A DNA stretch of 64,000 nucleotides, from contig NZ_CP018787.1 in the NCBI RefSeq assembly GCF_002127965.1, forward strand, positions 1,240,001-1,304,000, written 5' to 3'. Made by a program: the position numbers and the translations under genes. Of this stretch, positions 36,130-45,075 are shown in pieces. The notes under the pieces were generated by a model. The model was not told the DNA's origin. It saw nothing but the letters and a program-made list of their open reading frames with translations, and ran no database searches. The stretch comes from Oxalobacter formigenes. Lineage in GTDB: Bacteria; Pseudomonadota; Gammaproteobacteria; Burkholderiales; Burkholderiaceae_D. How positions within the stretch are numbered: position 1 is the stretch's first letter; each line of letters opens with the position of its first letter.

Positions 36130-37392
36130 TTATGGTTTGGCCGGTTCCGGTTTGGCGGTATTGTCCGTTCCGTTTTCCTTCGATGCGGCGACTGTTCCCG
36201 CGTCCGCCGCGGCAGGTTGCTGCTCGTTTGCAGCCTTCTCATCAGTGGAAGATGCACCGATTTCCTGCTGTTGTGTATTTTGTGACACCTCAACGTCGGC
36301 TCCGGCCGCCAGCGTCTGGACACCATCGACGACGACCTGTTCGCCGTTTTGCAGCCCCTGCGTAATGACCCAGTTCATGCCGGTCTGGTCGCCGACCGTG
36401 ACGGGACGGTACTGCGCCTTGTTGTCCTTGATGACCCAGACAAAATGGCCTTTCGATCCCTGCTGGACGGCTTTTTGCGGAACGGCAATGGCGTCAGGCC
36501 GGGTTGCACCGGTCATGCGCACACGCACGAACTGGTTCGGTTTCAGGGTGCCTTTCGGGTTGTCGACACTGGCGCGAATCATATTGGTTCCGGTCGTCGG
36601 ATTGTAATCCGGAGCCGAGAAAACGAGCTTGCCCGTGTTCGGGAGAACCGATCCGTCCGGCAGGATGACTTCAACCGTGAAATTGTCATTTGCCGGGACG
36701 ATCAGCTGGCCTGCCTGAATCTGTTTTTGCAGTTCGAGCAGGCGGTTTTCCGAAATGGAGAAATTCACCCACATCGGCGACATCTTGTATACGGTTGTAA
36801 GCTGGTTGTTCGTAGCGTCGACATACGTCCCTTCTGCGACACTGGCGGAACCGGCCAGTCCGTCAACGGGGGATTTGATCGTCGTGTACGACAAGTTCAG
36901 TCTGGCGGCGTTCAACTGTGCCTGTGCCTGATGCACGGCAGCCTGTGTCGTCAGGAACTGTCCTTTGGCGTTATCGAGGTCTTTTTTAGAGAGGGCATTC
37001 AGGGCGACGAGCGGCTTGATCCGGTCGAGATTGGCTTTGGCTGTCGCATGCGCAGCCTTGCTGGAATCGAGCGCGGCTTTCGCTTCATTGACCTGAACCT
37101 GAAACGGGCGGGGATCGATCTGAAAGAGCGTTTGCCCGTCCCTGACCATCGAACCTTCCTGATACAGCCGTTTTTGCAGGAAACCGTTGACGCGGGCGTT
37201 GATGTTTACCTGACGGGAACTGGCCGTCTGGGCGACATATTCCAGCGCCATGGGAATATTCTGGGCTTTGATGGTCAGAGTCGTTACACGCGGTTTTCCC
37301 GCCTTCGGAATTTCCATTTTCTGGCTGCAGCCAAGAACCAGCAGACAAGCCAGTCCGATTGCGACAGCACCCGTCATTACGCCACGATTCAT
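36130..37392 (-). CDS. RND efflux periplasmic adaptor lipoprotein
   Basis: This 420-residue membrane-fusion protein bridges pump and outer-membrane channel. A lipobox-like VLGC follows the signal sequence. The barrel-sandwich and hairpin region includes LFQIDPRPFQVQVNEAKAAL and GLAGSASVAEGTYVD. The tail (last 45 or so residues) is rich in Ala, Glu and Asn and is likely disordered. The ATG at 37392 is preceded by GGAGAA at good spacing; one codon upstream is a GTG. It is the first gene of the efflux operon and is divergent from thiD. Confidence 0.92.
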   Translation of the reverse strand: MNRGVMTGAVAIGLACLLVLGCSQKMEIPKAGKPRVTTLTIKAQNIPMALEYVAQTASSRQVNINARVNGFLQKRLYQEGSMVRDGQTLFQIDPRPFQVQVNEAKAALDSSKAAHATAKANLDRIKPLVALNALSKKDLDNAKGQFLTTQAAVHQAQAQLNAARLNLSYTTIKSPVDGLAGSASVAEGTYVDATNNQLTTVYKMSPMWVNFSISENRLLELQKQIQAGQLIVPANDNFTVEVILPDGSVLPNTGKLVFSAPDYNPTTGTNMIRASVDNPKGTLKPNQFVRVRMTGATRPDAIAVPQKAVQQGSKGHFVWVIKDNKAQYRPVTVGDQTGMNWVITQGLQNGEQVVVDGVQTLAAGADVEVSQNTQQQEIGASSTDEKAANEQQPAAADAGTVAASKENGTDNTAKPEPAKP

Positions 37393-37641
37393 CACCGATT
37401 CTCCATATTTGTTTTAATCCGAAAATGCCAAGCTGCCACGGATCATTTGGAGAAAACCTTAACCTGAAGTTGATGGGGACTTTTTTACTTTAATCAGAGC
37501 AATAGCGGATTTTTCTTTCTTTTTTGGCAAGACGCTCATATGTTCGTTACAAATTGAAGTAAATAAAGAAAGCAGTCTCTGCTTGTCGTACAATAAAAAC
37601 ATGATTTGCACCTGTCTGTTCAACCGGAAAGAGAGAACGAA

Positions 37642-38439
37642 ATGATTGCCAATGTCCTGACTATAGCCGGAACCGATCCGAGTGGCGGCGCGGGTATTTC
37701 CGCCGACTTGAAAACCTTTTCAGCACTGGGAACTTACGGCATGGCGGCGATTACCGCCGTCGTGGCGCAAAATACGATGGGAGTGAAGTCGTTCCAGCCG
37801 CTTGATCCGTCCTTTGTGGGGGATCAGATCGATGCCGTTTTCGAGGATGTAAAGGTCGATGCCGTCAAGATCGGCATGGTGGCGACTGCCGCCATTGCCG
37901 AAGTGATCGCCGAAAGGCTGGCGAAATATCCGAAATGCCCTGTCGTGCTGGATACGGTCATGGTTGCCAAAAGCGGCGATACCCTGTTGCAAGCGGACGC
38001 TATCGAGGCGATAAGGGACAAGCTCGTTCCAATGGCAAACATTATCACGCCTAACCTGAAAGAAGCGTCAGTCCTTCTCGGCTCGGACATTCCAACTTCG
38101 GTCGTCGACATGAAAACGGCATTGCCCCGCCTGCATGCGCTCGGGCCGGAATGGGTATTGCTGAAAGGGGGTTACCTGCCGGGATATGACAGTGTCGATT
38201 TCCTCTATGGCGACGGAAAAACGACCGAGTTGCATGCGCCACGTATCGAAACGAAAAACGTCCATGGAACCGGATGTACCCTGTCGGCAGCCATTGCTGC
38301 GTTCATGACGCGCATGTCGCTGCCTGACGCCGTGAAAATGGCCAAGGATTATCTGACGAAAGCGCTCGCCGATTCGGGAAAACTGAACGTAGGCCACGGT
38401 CATGGCCCGGTTCATCACTTCCATGCCATATGGAAGTAA
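37642..38439 (+). CDS. thiD: Hydroxymethylpyrimidine/phosphomethylpyrimidine kinase ThiD
   Basis: This 265-residue ribokinase-fold enzyme phosphorylates HMP and then HMP-P in thiamine synthesis. The N-terminus has LTIAGTDPSGGAGISADLKT, and the C-terminal anion-hole region has NVHGTGCTLSAAIAAF with the catalytic Asp position replaced in the usual family way. The ATG at 37642 follows GAGAG at normal spacing. I see no TPP riboswitch upstream. It is a single-gene unit that ends at a strong terminator. Confidence 0.94.
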   Translation: MIANVLTIAGTDPSGGAGISADLKTFSALGTYGMAAITAVVAQNTMGVKSFQPLDPSFVGDQIDAVFEDVKVDAVKIGMVATAAIAEVIAERLAKYPKCPVVLDTVMVAKSGDTLLQADAIEAIRDKLVPMANIITPNLKEASVLLGSDIPTSVVDMKTALPRLHALGPEWVLLKGGYLPGYDSVDFLYGDGKTTELHAPRIETKNVHGTGCTLSAAIAAFMTRMSLPDAVKMAKDYLTKALADSGKLNVGHGHGPVHHFHAIWK

Positions 38440-38476
38440 ATCAGGTTAAATATATTTATTGATCAGTCAGTTACAG

Positions 38477-38520
38477 GATGGATTTGAAATTTCGCCTGAA
38501 ACTTCAAATCCATCTTTTTT
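38477..38520. terminator. Terminator between thiD and ygfZ
   Basis: GATGGATTTGAA (38477-38488) and TTCAAATCCATC (38503-38514) form a perfect 12-bp stem followed by T6. It ends thiD and sits just past the stop of the converging ygfZ gene. Confidence 0.88.
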
Positions 38521-38524
38521 GTTG

Positions 38525-39526
38525 TTACGGCAGGGAGTAGGGCAGCGGAATCCATGTGATCAGGGGGCCGTCCGCTTTTTCGACATGGAGAGCCTGACTG
38601 CCGATCGCCTCGGTTTGTACGACTGCCAGAAAATCGACCCGGTTGTTGTCCCTGCGGGCAGAAGAGACGATTGTTCCGCAAACTTGTCCATCGGAATCGA
38701 CGATGTTCGCCCCGGCCGTCATGTTGACGTCAATGGGGGGATTATCCTCGAAAGGCAGTTCGACCATCCCGTGAAACATCCGCCGTTTGACCGTTCCCTT
38801 GTACTGGCTTCGGGCAATCACTTCCTGTCCAGGATAACAGCCTTTTTTGAAAGACAGGCCGCCGGCCTGTTCCAGATTGACCATTTGCGGGATGAACCTG
38901 TCCTGAACGGGCAGCGTGATTTGGGGCACGCCTGCCTTGATGTCGCCCATCGTCCAGCCGCTTTCATCACATACGGAAAGTGTGGACGACAATTCGCTTT
39001 CAACAACCTGCAAGCGTTTTTCGGCAATCGTCAAAAGATAACGTGGAAAACCGAATGCATCGGCAACGCGCACCAGTACCCCAAATTCGTTTTCGGTTTT
39101 GCCGAAAGGTTCGGATGGCAGTGTTTCAAACCATTTCGACAGGGCTTCGCCGCCTTTTTCACCCCCAATGCCAAGGATGGCCATATTGCCGCTTTCGTCA
39201 GAGAGCGTCACTTTCGCCCGCAAAACGTACATTTGCAGGCGTTTTTGCAAGGCAGGCAGAATGTCGAGAGGGACAGTCAGCCAGACTTTCCCGGAAGATT
39301 TCCATGCATGGAAAAGGGCTAGCATGCGGCCCTGAGGATTGCAGTACGCGGCCAGACGCGCCTGACTGCTTCCCAGATGTTCGATATCGTTGGAAAGCTG
39401 GCCGTGAATGAAAGAAACGGCATCTTCCCCTTCAAGGGCAAGGAGGCCAGTCTGTTTGAGCAAAACGACATGACCTGATTCAAGCGTGGTGGATGAACAG
39501 GAATGAGGGAGTGCGATAGAATTCAT
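38525..39526 (-). CDS. ygfZ: YgfZ/GcvT-like folate-binding Fe-S maintenance protein
   Basis: This 333-residue protein of the GcvT-fold family uses tetrahydrofolate and helps maintain or repair certain Fe-S enzymes. The diagnostic motif KGCYPGQEVIAR with the conserved Cys is present near residue 225. Length and N-terminal fold pattern (GEDAVSFIHGQLSNDI) match the family. It is divergent from mltG, with about 95 bases between them. Confidence 0.9.
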   Translation of the reverse strand: MNSIALPHSCSSTTLESGHVVLLKQTGLLALEGEDAVSFIHGQLSNDIEHLGSSQARLAAYCNPQGRMLALFHAWKSSGKVWLTVPLDILPALQKRLQMYVLRAKVTLSDESGNMAILGIGGEKGGEALSKWFETLPSEPFGKTENEFGVLVRVADAFGFPRYLLTIAEKRLQVVESELSSTLSVCDESGWTMGDIKAGVPQITLPVQDRFIPQMVNLEQAGGLSFKKGCYPGQEVIARSQYKGTVKRRMFHGMVELPFEDNPPIDVNMTAGANIVDSDGQVCGTIVSSARRDNNRVDFLAVVQTEAIGSQALHVEKADGPLITWIPLPYSLP

Positions 39527-39621
39527 GGATTAAAATAAAACTGTTTCCGGATTGGTTCAAGTCGAGTATAGTCTTTTTTTTTCGTCAGGTTTATGGCAAG
39601 GGACAAACTGCCGTTGTTTCG

Positions 39622-40647
39622 ATGAATTTTATTTCAAAAAGTCGTCTTCTTAAAAAAAGAACATGTATCGTCGCGGGATGCGTGTTCGGCATTTTCGTTT
39701 TACTGGTTTCCTTTTGCGCACACTGGGCTTATTCGCCTGTTTTTACGCAGGGTAAGCCCGTCCCGTTTGAAATTGCAAAAGGCGGCTCGGCCAAAAGCGT
39801 GACCGCCCAGTTAAACGGGCAGGACGTTTCCTTGAATGATACCCTGTTTTCCATGCTCATCCGCCTGACCGGCAATAGTTCAAACCTGCTGGCAGGGCCT
39901 TATGAGCTGAAAGCGGGTGAAACGCCAGTCAGACTGCTGCAAAAAATCACGAGGGGCATTTTCGCGCTGGAGTCAGTCACCATCATCGAAGGCTTCAATT
40001 TCAGACAGATGCGCCGTGTTATCGCAAAAGCTGAAACCTTGAAACACGATACAGTCGGTTTGTCGGATGCGGAAATCCTCAAAAAACTGGGTGTTCGTCA
40101 TCACAGCGGGGAAGGCCTGTTTTATCCGGATACTTATATGTTCAAAAAAGGGGCGAGCGACATGCAGGTCTATCGCCGTGCCTACGATGCGCAAATGGCA
40201 CGGTTAAATGCCCTGTGGGCGAATCGTGACCTGAGGCTGCCCTATAAAACGCCGTATGATGCCCTGATTATGGCGTCGCTGATCGAAAAGGAAACGGCCG
40301 ATCCAGACGATAGGGAAATGATTGCCGGGGTATTTCTGAACCGTTTGCGTATCGGCATGAAACTTCAGACAGACCCGACGGTCATTTACGGCATGGGACA
40401 CGGTTATCGGGGAAAAATCCGCAAGGCCGATTTGCTGAGGGATACGCCGTATAATACCTACACCCGCTATGGCATGCCGCCGACTCCGATTGCTATGCCG
40501 GGAGAAGAGGCGCTGGAAGCGGCATTCAATCCGGCTTCCACCGATGCCCTTTATTTTGTGGCGCGTGGCGATGGAACCAGCCAGTTTTCCAGTAACCTTG
40601 ACGACCATAATCAGGCCGTCAGGGATTTCATTCTGAAGAAAAAATGA
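39622..40647 (+). CDS. mltG: Endolytic murein transglycosylase MltG
   Basis: This 341-residue inner-membrane enzyme cleaves nascent glycan strands and so sets their length. A single transmembrane helix at about residues 14-36 precedes the YceG/MltG domain. The catalytic glutamate is E222 in SLIEKETA, followed by AGVFLNRL and [10 protein letters not shown]. It heads a coupled cluster; the stop overlaps the tmk start by four bases (ATGA). Confidence 0.93.
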   Translation: MNFISKSRLLKKRTCIVAGCVFGIFVLLVSFCAHWAYSPVFTQGKPVPFEIAKGGSAKSVTAQLNGQDVSLNDTLFSMLIRLTGNSSNLLAGPYELKAGETPVRLLQKITRGIFALESVTIIEGFNFRQMRRVIAKAETLKHDTVGLSDAEILKKLGVRHHSGEGLFYPDTYMFKKGASDMQVYRRAYDAQMARLNALWANRDLRLPYKTPYDALIMASLIEKETADPDDREMIAGVFLNRLRIGMKLQTDPTVIYGMGHGYRGKIRKADLLRDTPYNTYTRYGMPPTPIAMPGEEALEAAFNPASTDALYFVARGDGTSQFSSNLDDHNQAVRDFILKKK

Positions 40648-41273
40648 ATATGGAACAAAAAAACCATTCCGGCCGTTTCATCACTTTCGAAGGAATCGAC
40701 GGTGCCGGAAAATCCACCCACATCCAATTCGTGACCGATCTTTTGCGGGCAGACAACCGGCAGGTTGTCGTCACCCGTGAACCGGGCGGAACCGTTCTCG
40801 GGGAAAAACTGAGGGAGATGCTGCTTCACGATAAAATGAACCTTGAAACGGAAGCGCTTTTGATGTTTGCCGCCCGCCGGGAACATATCGCCGAAGTGAT
40901 CGAACCCGCTCTGCAACGTGGCGATTGGGTCATTTCAGACCGCTTTACCGACGCTTCCTTTGCCTATCAGGGAGGCGGAAGAGGGCTTGACCTTCACAAG
41001 ATGCGCCAGCTGGAAGAATGGGTACACCCGCATTTGCAACCTGATCTGACGCTGCTTTTCGACGTTTCGCCGGAAGTGGCACAAGCGAGGCTCGAGGCTG
41101 CCCGTTCACCCGACAAGTTCGAACGGGAAAAATCCGGATTCTTCAACCGGGTGCGTGACGAATATCTGCGCCGTGCAAAAGAATTTCCCGACCGTTTCAG
41201 GGTCATCGACAGTTCCCGCAGCATCGAAGCCATTCGTGAGACAATAAAGGGATTGATCGGGGAGCTGGGCTGA
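40644..41273 (+). CDS. tmk: Thymidylate kinase
   Basis: This 209-residue kinase converts dTMP to dTDP. It has the P-loop [10 protein letters not shown] near residue 16, the DR motif in [17 protein letters not shown] and the LID region. The length is standard. The start overlaps the mltG stop. An ATG two codons downstream (MEQKNH) could also serve. holB follows 52 bases later, the usual gene pair. Confidence 0.95.
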   Translation: MNMEQKNHSGRFITFEGIDGAGKSTHIQFVTDLLRADNRQVVVTREPGGTVLGEKLREMLLHDKMNLETEALLMFAARREHIAEVIEPALQRGDWVISDRFTDASFAYQGGGRGLDLHKMRQLEEWVHPHLQPDLTLLFDVSPEVAQARLEAARSPDKFEREKSGFFNRVRDEYLRRAKEFPDRFRVIDSSRSIEAIRETIKGLIGELG

Positions 41274-41325
41274 GCCCTGTTTCATCGGCTTGTTCATTCA
41301 CCTTTTTTTGATGGAATAACAGACA

Positions 41326-42393
41326 TTGGTTTCTCCACTGGAAAATTCACTTTATCCCTGGCATCGCAAAAATTGGGAATATCTCGTCCGGCTGGAATCG
41401 AAGTTGCCGCACGCGCTCCTGTTTTACGGGCCAGCCGGAACGGGTGTCGAATCCTTTGCCGAATCGTTTGCGAAAGCCAGATTGTGCGAAAACCGGCAGC
41501 CTGATGGAAATGCCTGCGGGGGGTGCCAGTCTTGTCACTGGTTCGACCAGAATTCCCATCCGGACTTCCGGCAGATCCTGCCTGAAACACTGGAAATCGC
41601 CAAAGGACTGGACGATCCGGACAAAAAAACGGATGACGACAGTGGCGCGTCTGATAAGAAAACCAGAGAACCCTCTAAAAAAATCGGTATCGAACGAATC
41701 CGGTCGCTGGCCGATTTCATCAATATCTCCACGCATCGTGGCGGCTTGCGGGTCGTGTCCGTCTATCCTGCCGAGGCGATGACGACCGAGTCGTCCAACT
41801 CGCTTTTGAAAATGCTGGAAGAACCGCCCGCCAATACATTGTTCATTTTGACGACCAATCATCTGGACGCGCTCTTGCCGACCATTCTTTCCCGATGTTC
41901 CAAGCTGGCGTTTCCGATGCCGGAAACATCAATGGCCATCGGCTGGCTGAAAGAGCAGGGAGTGGATGAGGCTGAAAGCTGGCTGGCGGAACAGGGTGGT
42001 GCGCCTGTCACGGCTCTGGAAGAATCCCGAAGCGGCAGCAGGGAAGAAATGACCCTGTTTCTCGCCGAACTGGCGGCGCCTGACGATTCAGGATTGCTCA
42101 GGACAGCCGAAAAACTTCAGAAAGTGCCGCTCTCCGACCTGATCACATGGCACCAGCGCTGGCTGTACGATTTGCTCTCGATTCGTTTGACGGGCAGGGA
42201 ACGCTATTATCCGCGATATCGCCAGGAGCTTTCCGGCATGGCAGACCGTGTCGATATGGACAGGCTTTTGAAAGTCCTGAAAACGGTCAACGACCGCAAG
42301 CGCGTCGCTGACCATCCGCTCGTTCCCAGACTGGTTCTGGAAGACATGCTGCTCGACTACAGGAAAATATTTTCGCCATCCGCGAGCAAATAA
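41326..42393 (+). CDS. holB: DNA polymerase III subunit delta'
   Basis: This 355-residue clamp-loader subunit has an AAA+ fold with a degenerate P-loop (GPAGTGVES, lacking the Lys), as expected for delta', which does not hydrolyse ATP. The zinc-binding cysteines lie in CENRQPDGNACGGCQSC. SSNSLLKMLEEPP is the conserved sensor-region motif. The start is a TTG at 41326 with a weak GGAA upstream; no ATG is available before conserved sequence. In many relatives a PilZ gene sits between holB and tatD; it is absent here. Confidence 0.92.
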   Translation: MVSPLENSLYPWHRKNWEYLVRLESKLPHALLFYGPAGTGVESFAESFAKARLCENRQPDGNACGGCQSCHWFDQNSHPDFRQILPETLEIAKGLDDPDKKTDDDSGASDKKTREPSKKIGIERIRSLADFINISTHRGGLRVVSVYPAEAMTTESSNSLLKMLEEPPANTLFILTTNHLDALLPTILSRCSKLAFPMPETSMAIGWLKEQGVDEAESWLAEQGGAPVTALEESRSGSREEMTLFLAELAAPDDSGLLRTAEKLQKVPLSDLITWHQRWLYDLLSIRLTGRERYYPRYRQELSGMADRVDMDRLLKVLKTVNDRKRVADHPLVPRLVLEDMLLDYRKIFSPSASK

Positions 42394-42449
42394 GGCTCAA
42401 ATTCGGTACAATACCGGCCTTCAATCCGTTTAAAGATTTCATTTGCACC

Positions 42450-43244
42450 ATGTATATCGATTCCCATTGCCATATTCATCTTCGTGACCTGAAAAACCGT
42501 CAGGATGAAGTCTTGCGCAACATGGCTGCAAACAAGGTCAGTCACGCCCTGTGCGTCACGATCAGTCTGGAAGACTTTCCGCAGGTAAAAGCTTTGGCGG
42601 AAAAGCATGAGCATCTTCACGGGACTGTCGGTGTCCATCCGGGGCCGAAAAACGTTAAAGAGCCCGACGTCGAAACCCTCGTCAAATTGTCCATGCATCC
42701 GAAGATCGTCGCTATCGGTGAAACCGGCCTCGACTATCACCACGTCGAACCCCGCCAGAAATGGCAGATGGACCGGTTTCGCACGCATATCGCCGCTTCC
42801 CGTGCCTGTGGCAAACCATTGATCATCCATACCCGCAAGGCAGCGGACGATACGATCCAGATGCTTCGTGAAGAAGGTGCAGGACTGGACAAAGGCGGTT
42901 TCGGTGGCATCATGCACTGTTTTTCCGAGTCCGGAAAAATTGCCAGAGCGGCACTGGATATGGGCTTTTACATTTCTTTTTCCGGTGTCCTGACGTACCC
43001 CGGCTCCAAAGACCTGAGATCGGTTGCCCGCCTTATTCCGCTCGACCGGATTCTGATCGAAACCGATTCACCTTACCTTTCGCCGCAGGCCTATCGCGGC
43101 AAGACCAACGAACCGGCTTATGTCATCGAAGTGGCCAAACAGCTGGCCATGCTGAAGGGCATGCCGGTTGAGCGTATTGCACGCCACACTTCCGAAAACT
43201 ATTTCAGATTATTCGGTATTGAAAATAATGCCGTTTCTTCCTGA
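42450..43244 (+). CDS. TatD family metal-dependent hydrolase (YcfH-like)
   Basis: This 264-residue TIM-barrel hydrolase is a likely 3'-5' DNase or D-aminoacyl-tRNA-type hydrolase. Metal ligands lie in DSHCHIHL at the N-terminus, the Glu of GETGLDYH, the His of PLIIHTRKA and the Asp of ETDSPYLSP. All are intact. It ends the mltG-tmk-holB-tatD cluster, beginning 56 bases after holB. A second TatD paralogue is at 55164. Confidence 0.9.
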   Translation: MYIDSHCHIHLRDLKNRQDEVLRNMAANKVSHALCVTISLEDFPQVKALAEKHEHLHGTVGVHPGPKNVKEPDVETLVKLSMHPKIVAIGETGLDYHHVEPRQKWQMDRFRTHIAASRACGKPLIIHTRKAADDTIQMLREEGAGLDKGGFGGIMHCFSESGKIARAALDMGFYISFSGVLTYPGSKDLRSVARLIPLDRILIETDSPYLSPQAYRGKTNEPAYVIEVAKQLAMLKGMPVERIARHTSENYFRLFGIENNAVSS

Positions 43245-43468
43245 TTAAATCCTGCTTTCAAAACCTGATCTCGCAAAAAAACAAAAAGGCAAATAACTTT
43301 TTGTTTTATTCTTATTACTTTTTATTTTAAAAAGCGATATGACTTTTAAAAAAAGAAGAGTAGAATCCTTAATAACGTGAGCACCAACGGTACTGGTTAC
43401 ATAAAATAGACCGATAGTTAAAGAGGTGCATTTCTCTCACTCATTAATAGAAAGCGTAAGGTAAAGTC

Positions 43469-43549
43469 ATGAATAACATGGTATTGAGATCTTTGGTTAT
43501 CGTTATCGCCGGTATTGTTGTTACAACCCTCTGGATCCAGGCGGTTTAA
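43469..43549 (+). CDS. 26-residue single-helix membrane peptide
   Basis: This short reading frame encodes a start of MNNMVLRS, a hydrophobic stretch rich in Val and Ile (residues 9-22) and an end of LWIQAV. AAGG lies about seven bases before the ATG. A terminator-like hairpin begins 15 bases after the stop, so the unit has the layout of a real gene. It resembles in form the tiny subunits that stabilise membrane complexes (CydX, KdpF-like), but I recognise no specific family. TatD lies upstream on the same strand with 224 bases between. Function unknown. Confidence 0.55.
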   Translation: MNNMVLRSLVIVIAGIVVTTLWIQAV

Positions 43550-43564
43550 TATCCGATGCTCAAT

Positions 43565-43594
43565 GGGAGATTGCCAGGCGATCTCCCAGATTTT
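43565..43594 (+). terminator. Terminator after the 26-residue peptide gene
   Basis: GGGAGAT (43565-43571) pairs perfectly with ATCTCCC (43581-43587) and is followed by AGATTTT. The T-run is short, so strength is uncertain. Confidence 0.55.
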
Positions 43595-44300
43595 CCCTTC
43601 CGGTTTCTTCTTTTTCCCTCCTCAATTTCCGTTTTTCCCCCTGTGATACATTCTTTTTTCGGCTTTGCCGGAAAGATGTTCATCCGCTTTTCTTCCTTGC
43701 CGCATGCGTATTTCTTCAGTTTCATATTTCCTGAAAACACCGCGAATATCTGTTCCTTCTCTTGTTTTTATGCAGTCATATGAAATAATAAGCATAACTA
43801 TTCTTTTTTTACATATGTGAAAATAAACATAACTATTCATCATGATCATATGTATAAATAAGCATAACTATCCAACCGGTTCTGTTTGAAAAAACTCGTA
43901 AAAATGCAAGCAAAAACAGCTGCTTGAAACCTTTATGGATGAATCCGCATTCAGGCTTGCAAAGTGAATTGGAGATTTGTTTTTTATTTACTCTCCGTAA
44001 ATATTTTATTTTCCATTCCTGAAAGCGACAGGAATCTGGCCGATATGCCAACGGGTACTGTTGCTGGCCGTAACAGAGATTCCCTTGCGTTTTTTCAGGG
44101 AGTATCTTTGGATGGGGAGATGAACGAATTTTCTTCTTGTCTGTCGAATTCGCGACATGTTACGCAAAGGTACTGCGTTGTTCTATGGGGACGTTAACCG
44201 GACAATATGGGAGTGACAGGAATGAAAGTCGCTCTTTGCCGCATGTCGGGGCTGGACACCCGCAAAAATGTCCGGATAATACTCATCGCAAGGTCGCCTT
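43595..44300. other. About 700-base AT-rich gene-free stretch
   Basis: No convincing gene is seen on either strand. It holds a pyrimidine-rich segment (43595-43760), the three-copy 35-bp repeat array (43777-43873), and a leader for the ankyrin gene. In the leader, CCGGACA (44198-44204) is complementary to TGTCCGG (44269-44275). Several weak frames cross it but have neither ribosome sites nor recognisable sequence. Confidence 0.5.
43777..43873. repeat. Three direct repeats with exact 35-bp period
   Basis: Units of 27 bases start at 43777, 43812 and 43847. Each begins with the palindrome CATATG and ends in CATAACTATTC or CATAACTATCC. The eight-base gaps between them are unrelated. Fixed spacing with short gaps suggests protein-binding sites (iteron-like or operator-like) rather than CRISPR. 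Confidence 0.75.
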
Positions 44301-45047
44301 ATGGCGTTTTCCCCATCCAATTCGTGTTCGAGAATGAGCCAATTTTTTACTTCTGTCGCCAATAAATGCCGTTTCCTGGCACTCGTTTGCATGAGCCTGT
44401 TTGTTTTTTCTACAGCATCGGCCGATACCGTCAAGGATTTTTTCATTGCAGTGAAAAATGATCGGGTAGGAGCGGTAAAAGAAATGCTTGCCAAAGGGTT
44501 CGATCCCAATACGCAGGAACAGGAAAGAGGCGATACGCCTCTCATCATGGCGATGCGTGAAAATTCGCTGGATGTGATGGAAATTTTACTGGCGGACAAA
44601 AGAACGAAACTGGATACAGAGGCGTTCAACGGGGATAACGCTCTGATGATCGCCGCGTTCAATGGCAACGAAAAAGCGGTGAAGGCTTTGCTGGATCATG
44701 GCGCGAAGGTCAACAAGGATGGCTGGTCGCCACTTCATTACGCCGCTGCCAACGGCAATGAGAAAATCGTCAAAATGCTTCTGGACAAGGATGCGTTCGT
44801 CGATGCCGTGTCGCCCAATGCCACAACGCCCATGATGATGGCGGCGCGAGGCGGCCATATCTATGCCGTCAAGCTGATCTACGATGCAGGAGCAGACCCG
44901 ACCATCAAAAACCAGCGCGGCTATACCGCCAGCGATTTCGCGAAGGAAAACAAGAATTCCAAAATCGTCGAGGGGCTCCGGTTCCTGATCGACAGGGAAG
45001 CCGAACTGGCGAAAAAGCGGACCGTTATGCCCCTGTTCCCGTTTTAA
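44301..45047 (+). CDS. Exported ankyrin-repeat protein
   Basis: This 248-residue protein has a Sec signal peptide ending near STASADT, followed by four to five ankyrin repeats (for example GWSPLHYAAANGNEKIVKMLL and TTPMMMAARGGHIYAVKLI). It is probably periplasmic and mediates protein contacts; such genes are often near catalase or envelope genes, but none is here. The ATG at 44301 has AAGG seven bases upstream; the ATG at 44334 gives a tighter signal peptide and is an alternative. It converges on nadB. Confidence 0.82.
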   Translation: MAFSPSNSCSRMSQFFTSVANKCRFLALVCMSLFVFSTASADTVKDFFIAVKNDRVGAVKEMLAKGFDPNTQEQERGDTPLIMAMRENSLDVMEILLADKRTKLDTEAFNGDNALMIAAFNGNEKAVKALLDHGAKVNKDGWSPLHYAAANGNEKIVKMLLDKDAFVDAVSPNATTPMMMAARGGHIYAVKLIYDAGADPTIKNQRGYTASDFAKENKNSKIVEGLRFLIDREAELAKKRTVMPLFPF

Positions 45048-45075
45048 ACGGGTTCAGGCACGTACCCGTTTTTTG
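45048..45075 (+). terminator. Ankyrin-gene terminator overlapping the end of nadB
   Basis: ACGGGT (45048-45053) pairs with ACCCGT (45064-45069), followed by TTTTTT. The right arm and loop are the last codons of nadB on the other strand. Confidence 0.65.

Noticed and set aside
37396..37641. TPP riboswitch before thiD
   Set aside because: The conserved CTGAGA and the ACCTGA...GGATAATGCC core are absent.
43777..43873. CRISPR array
   Set aside because: Only three units, gaps of eight bases instead of 25-40, AT-rich units without a central palindrome, and no cas genes in the window.
44222..44365. 47-codon frame overlapping the ankyrin start
   Set aside because: It has an acceptable ribosome site, but no recognisable sequence and it runs out of frame into the signal peptide of the ankyrin gene; kept out for lack of support.
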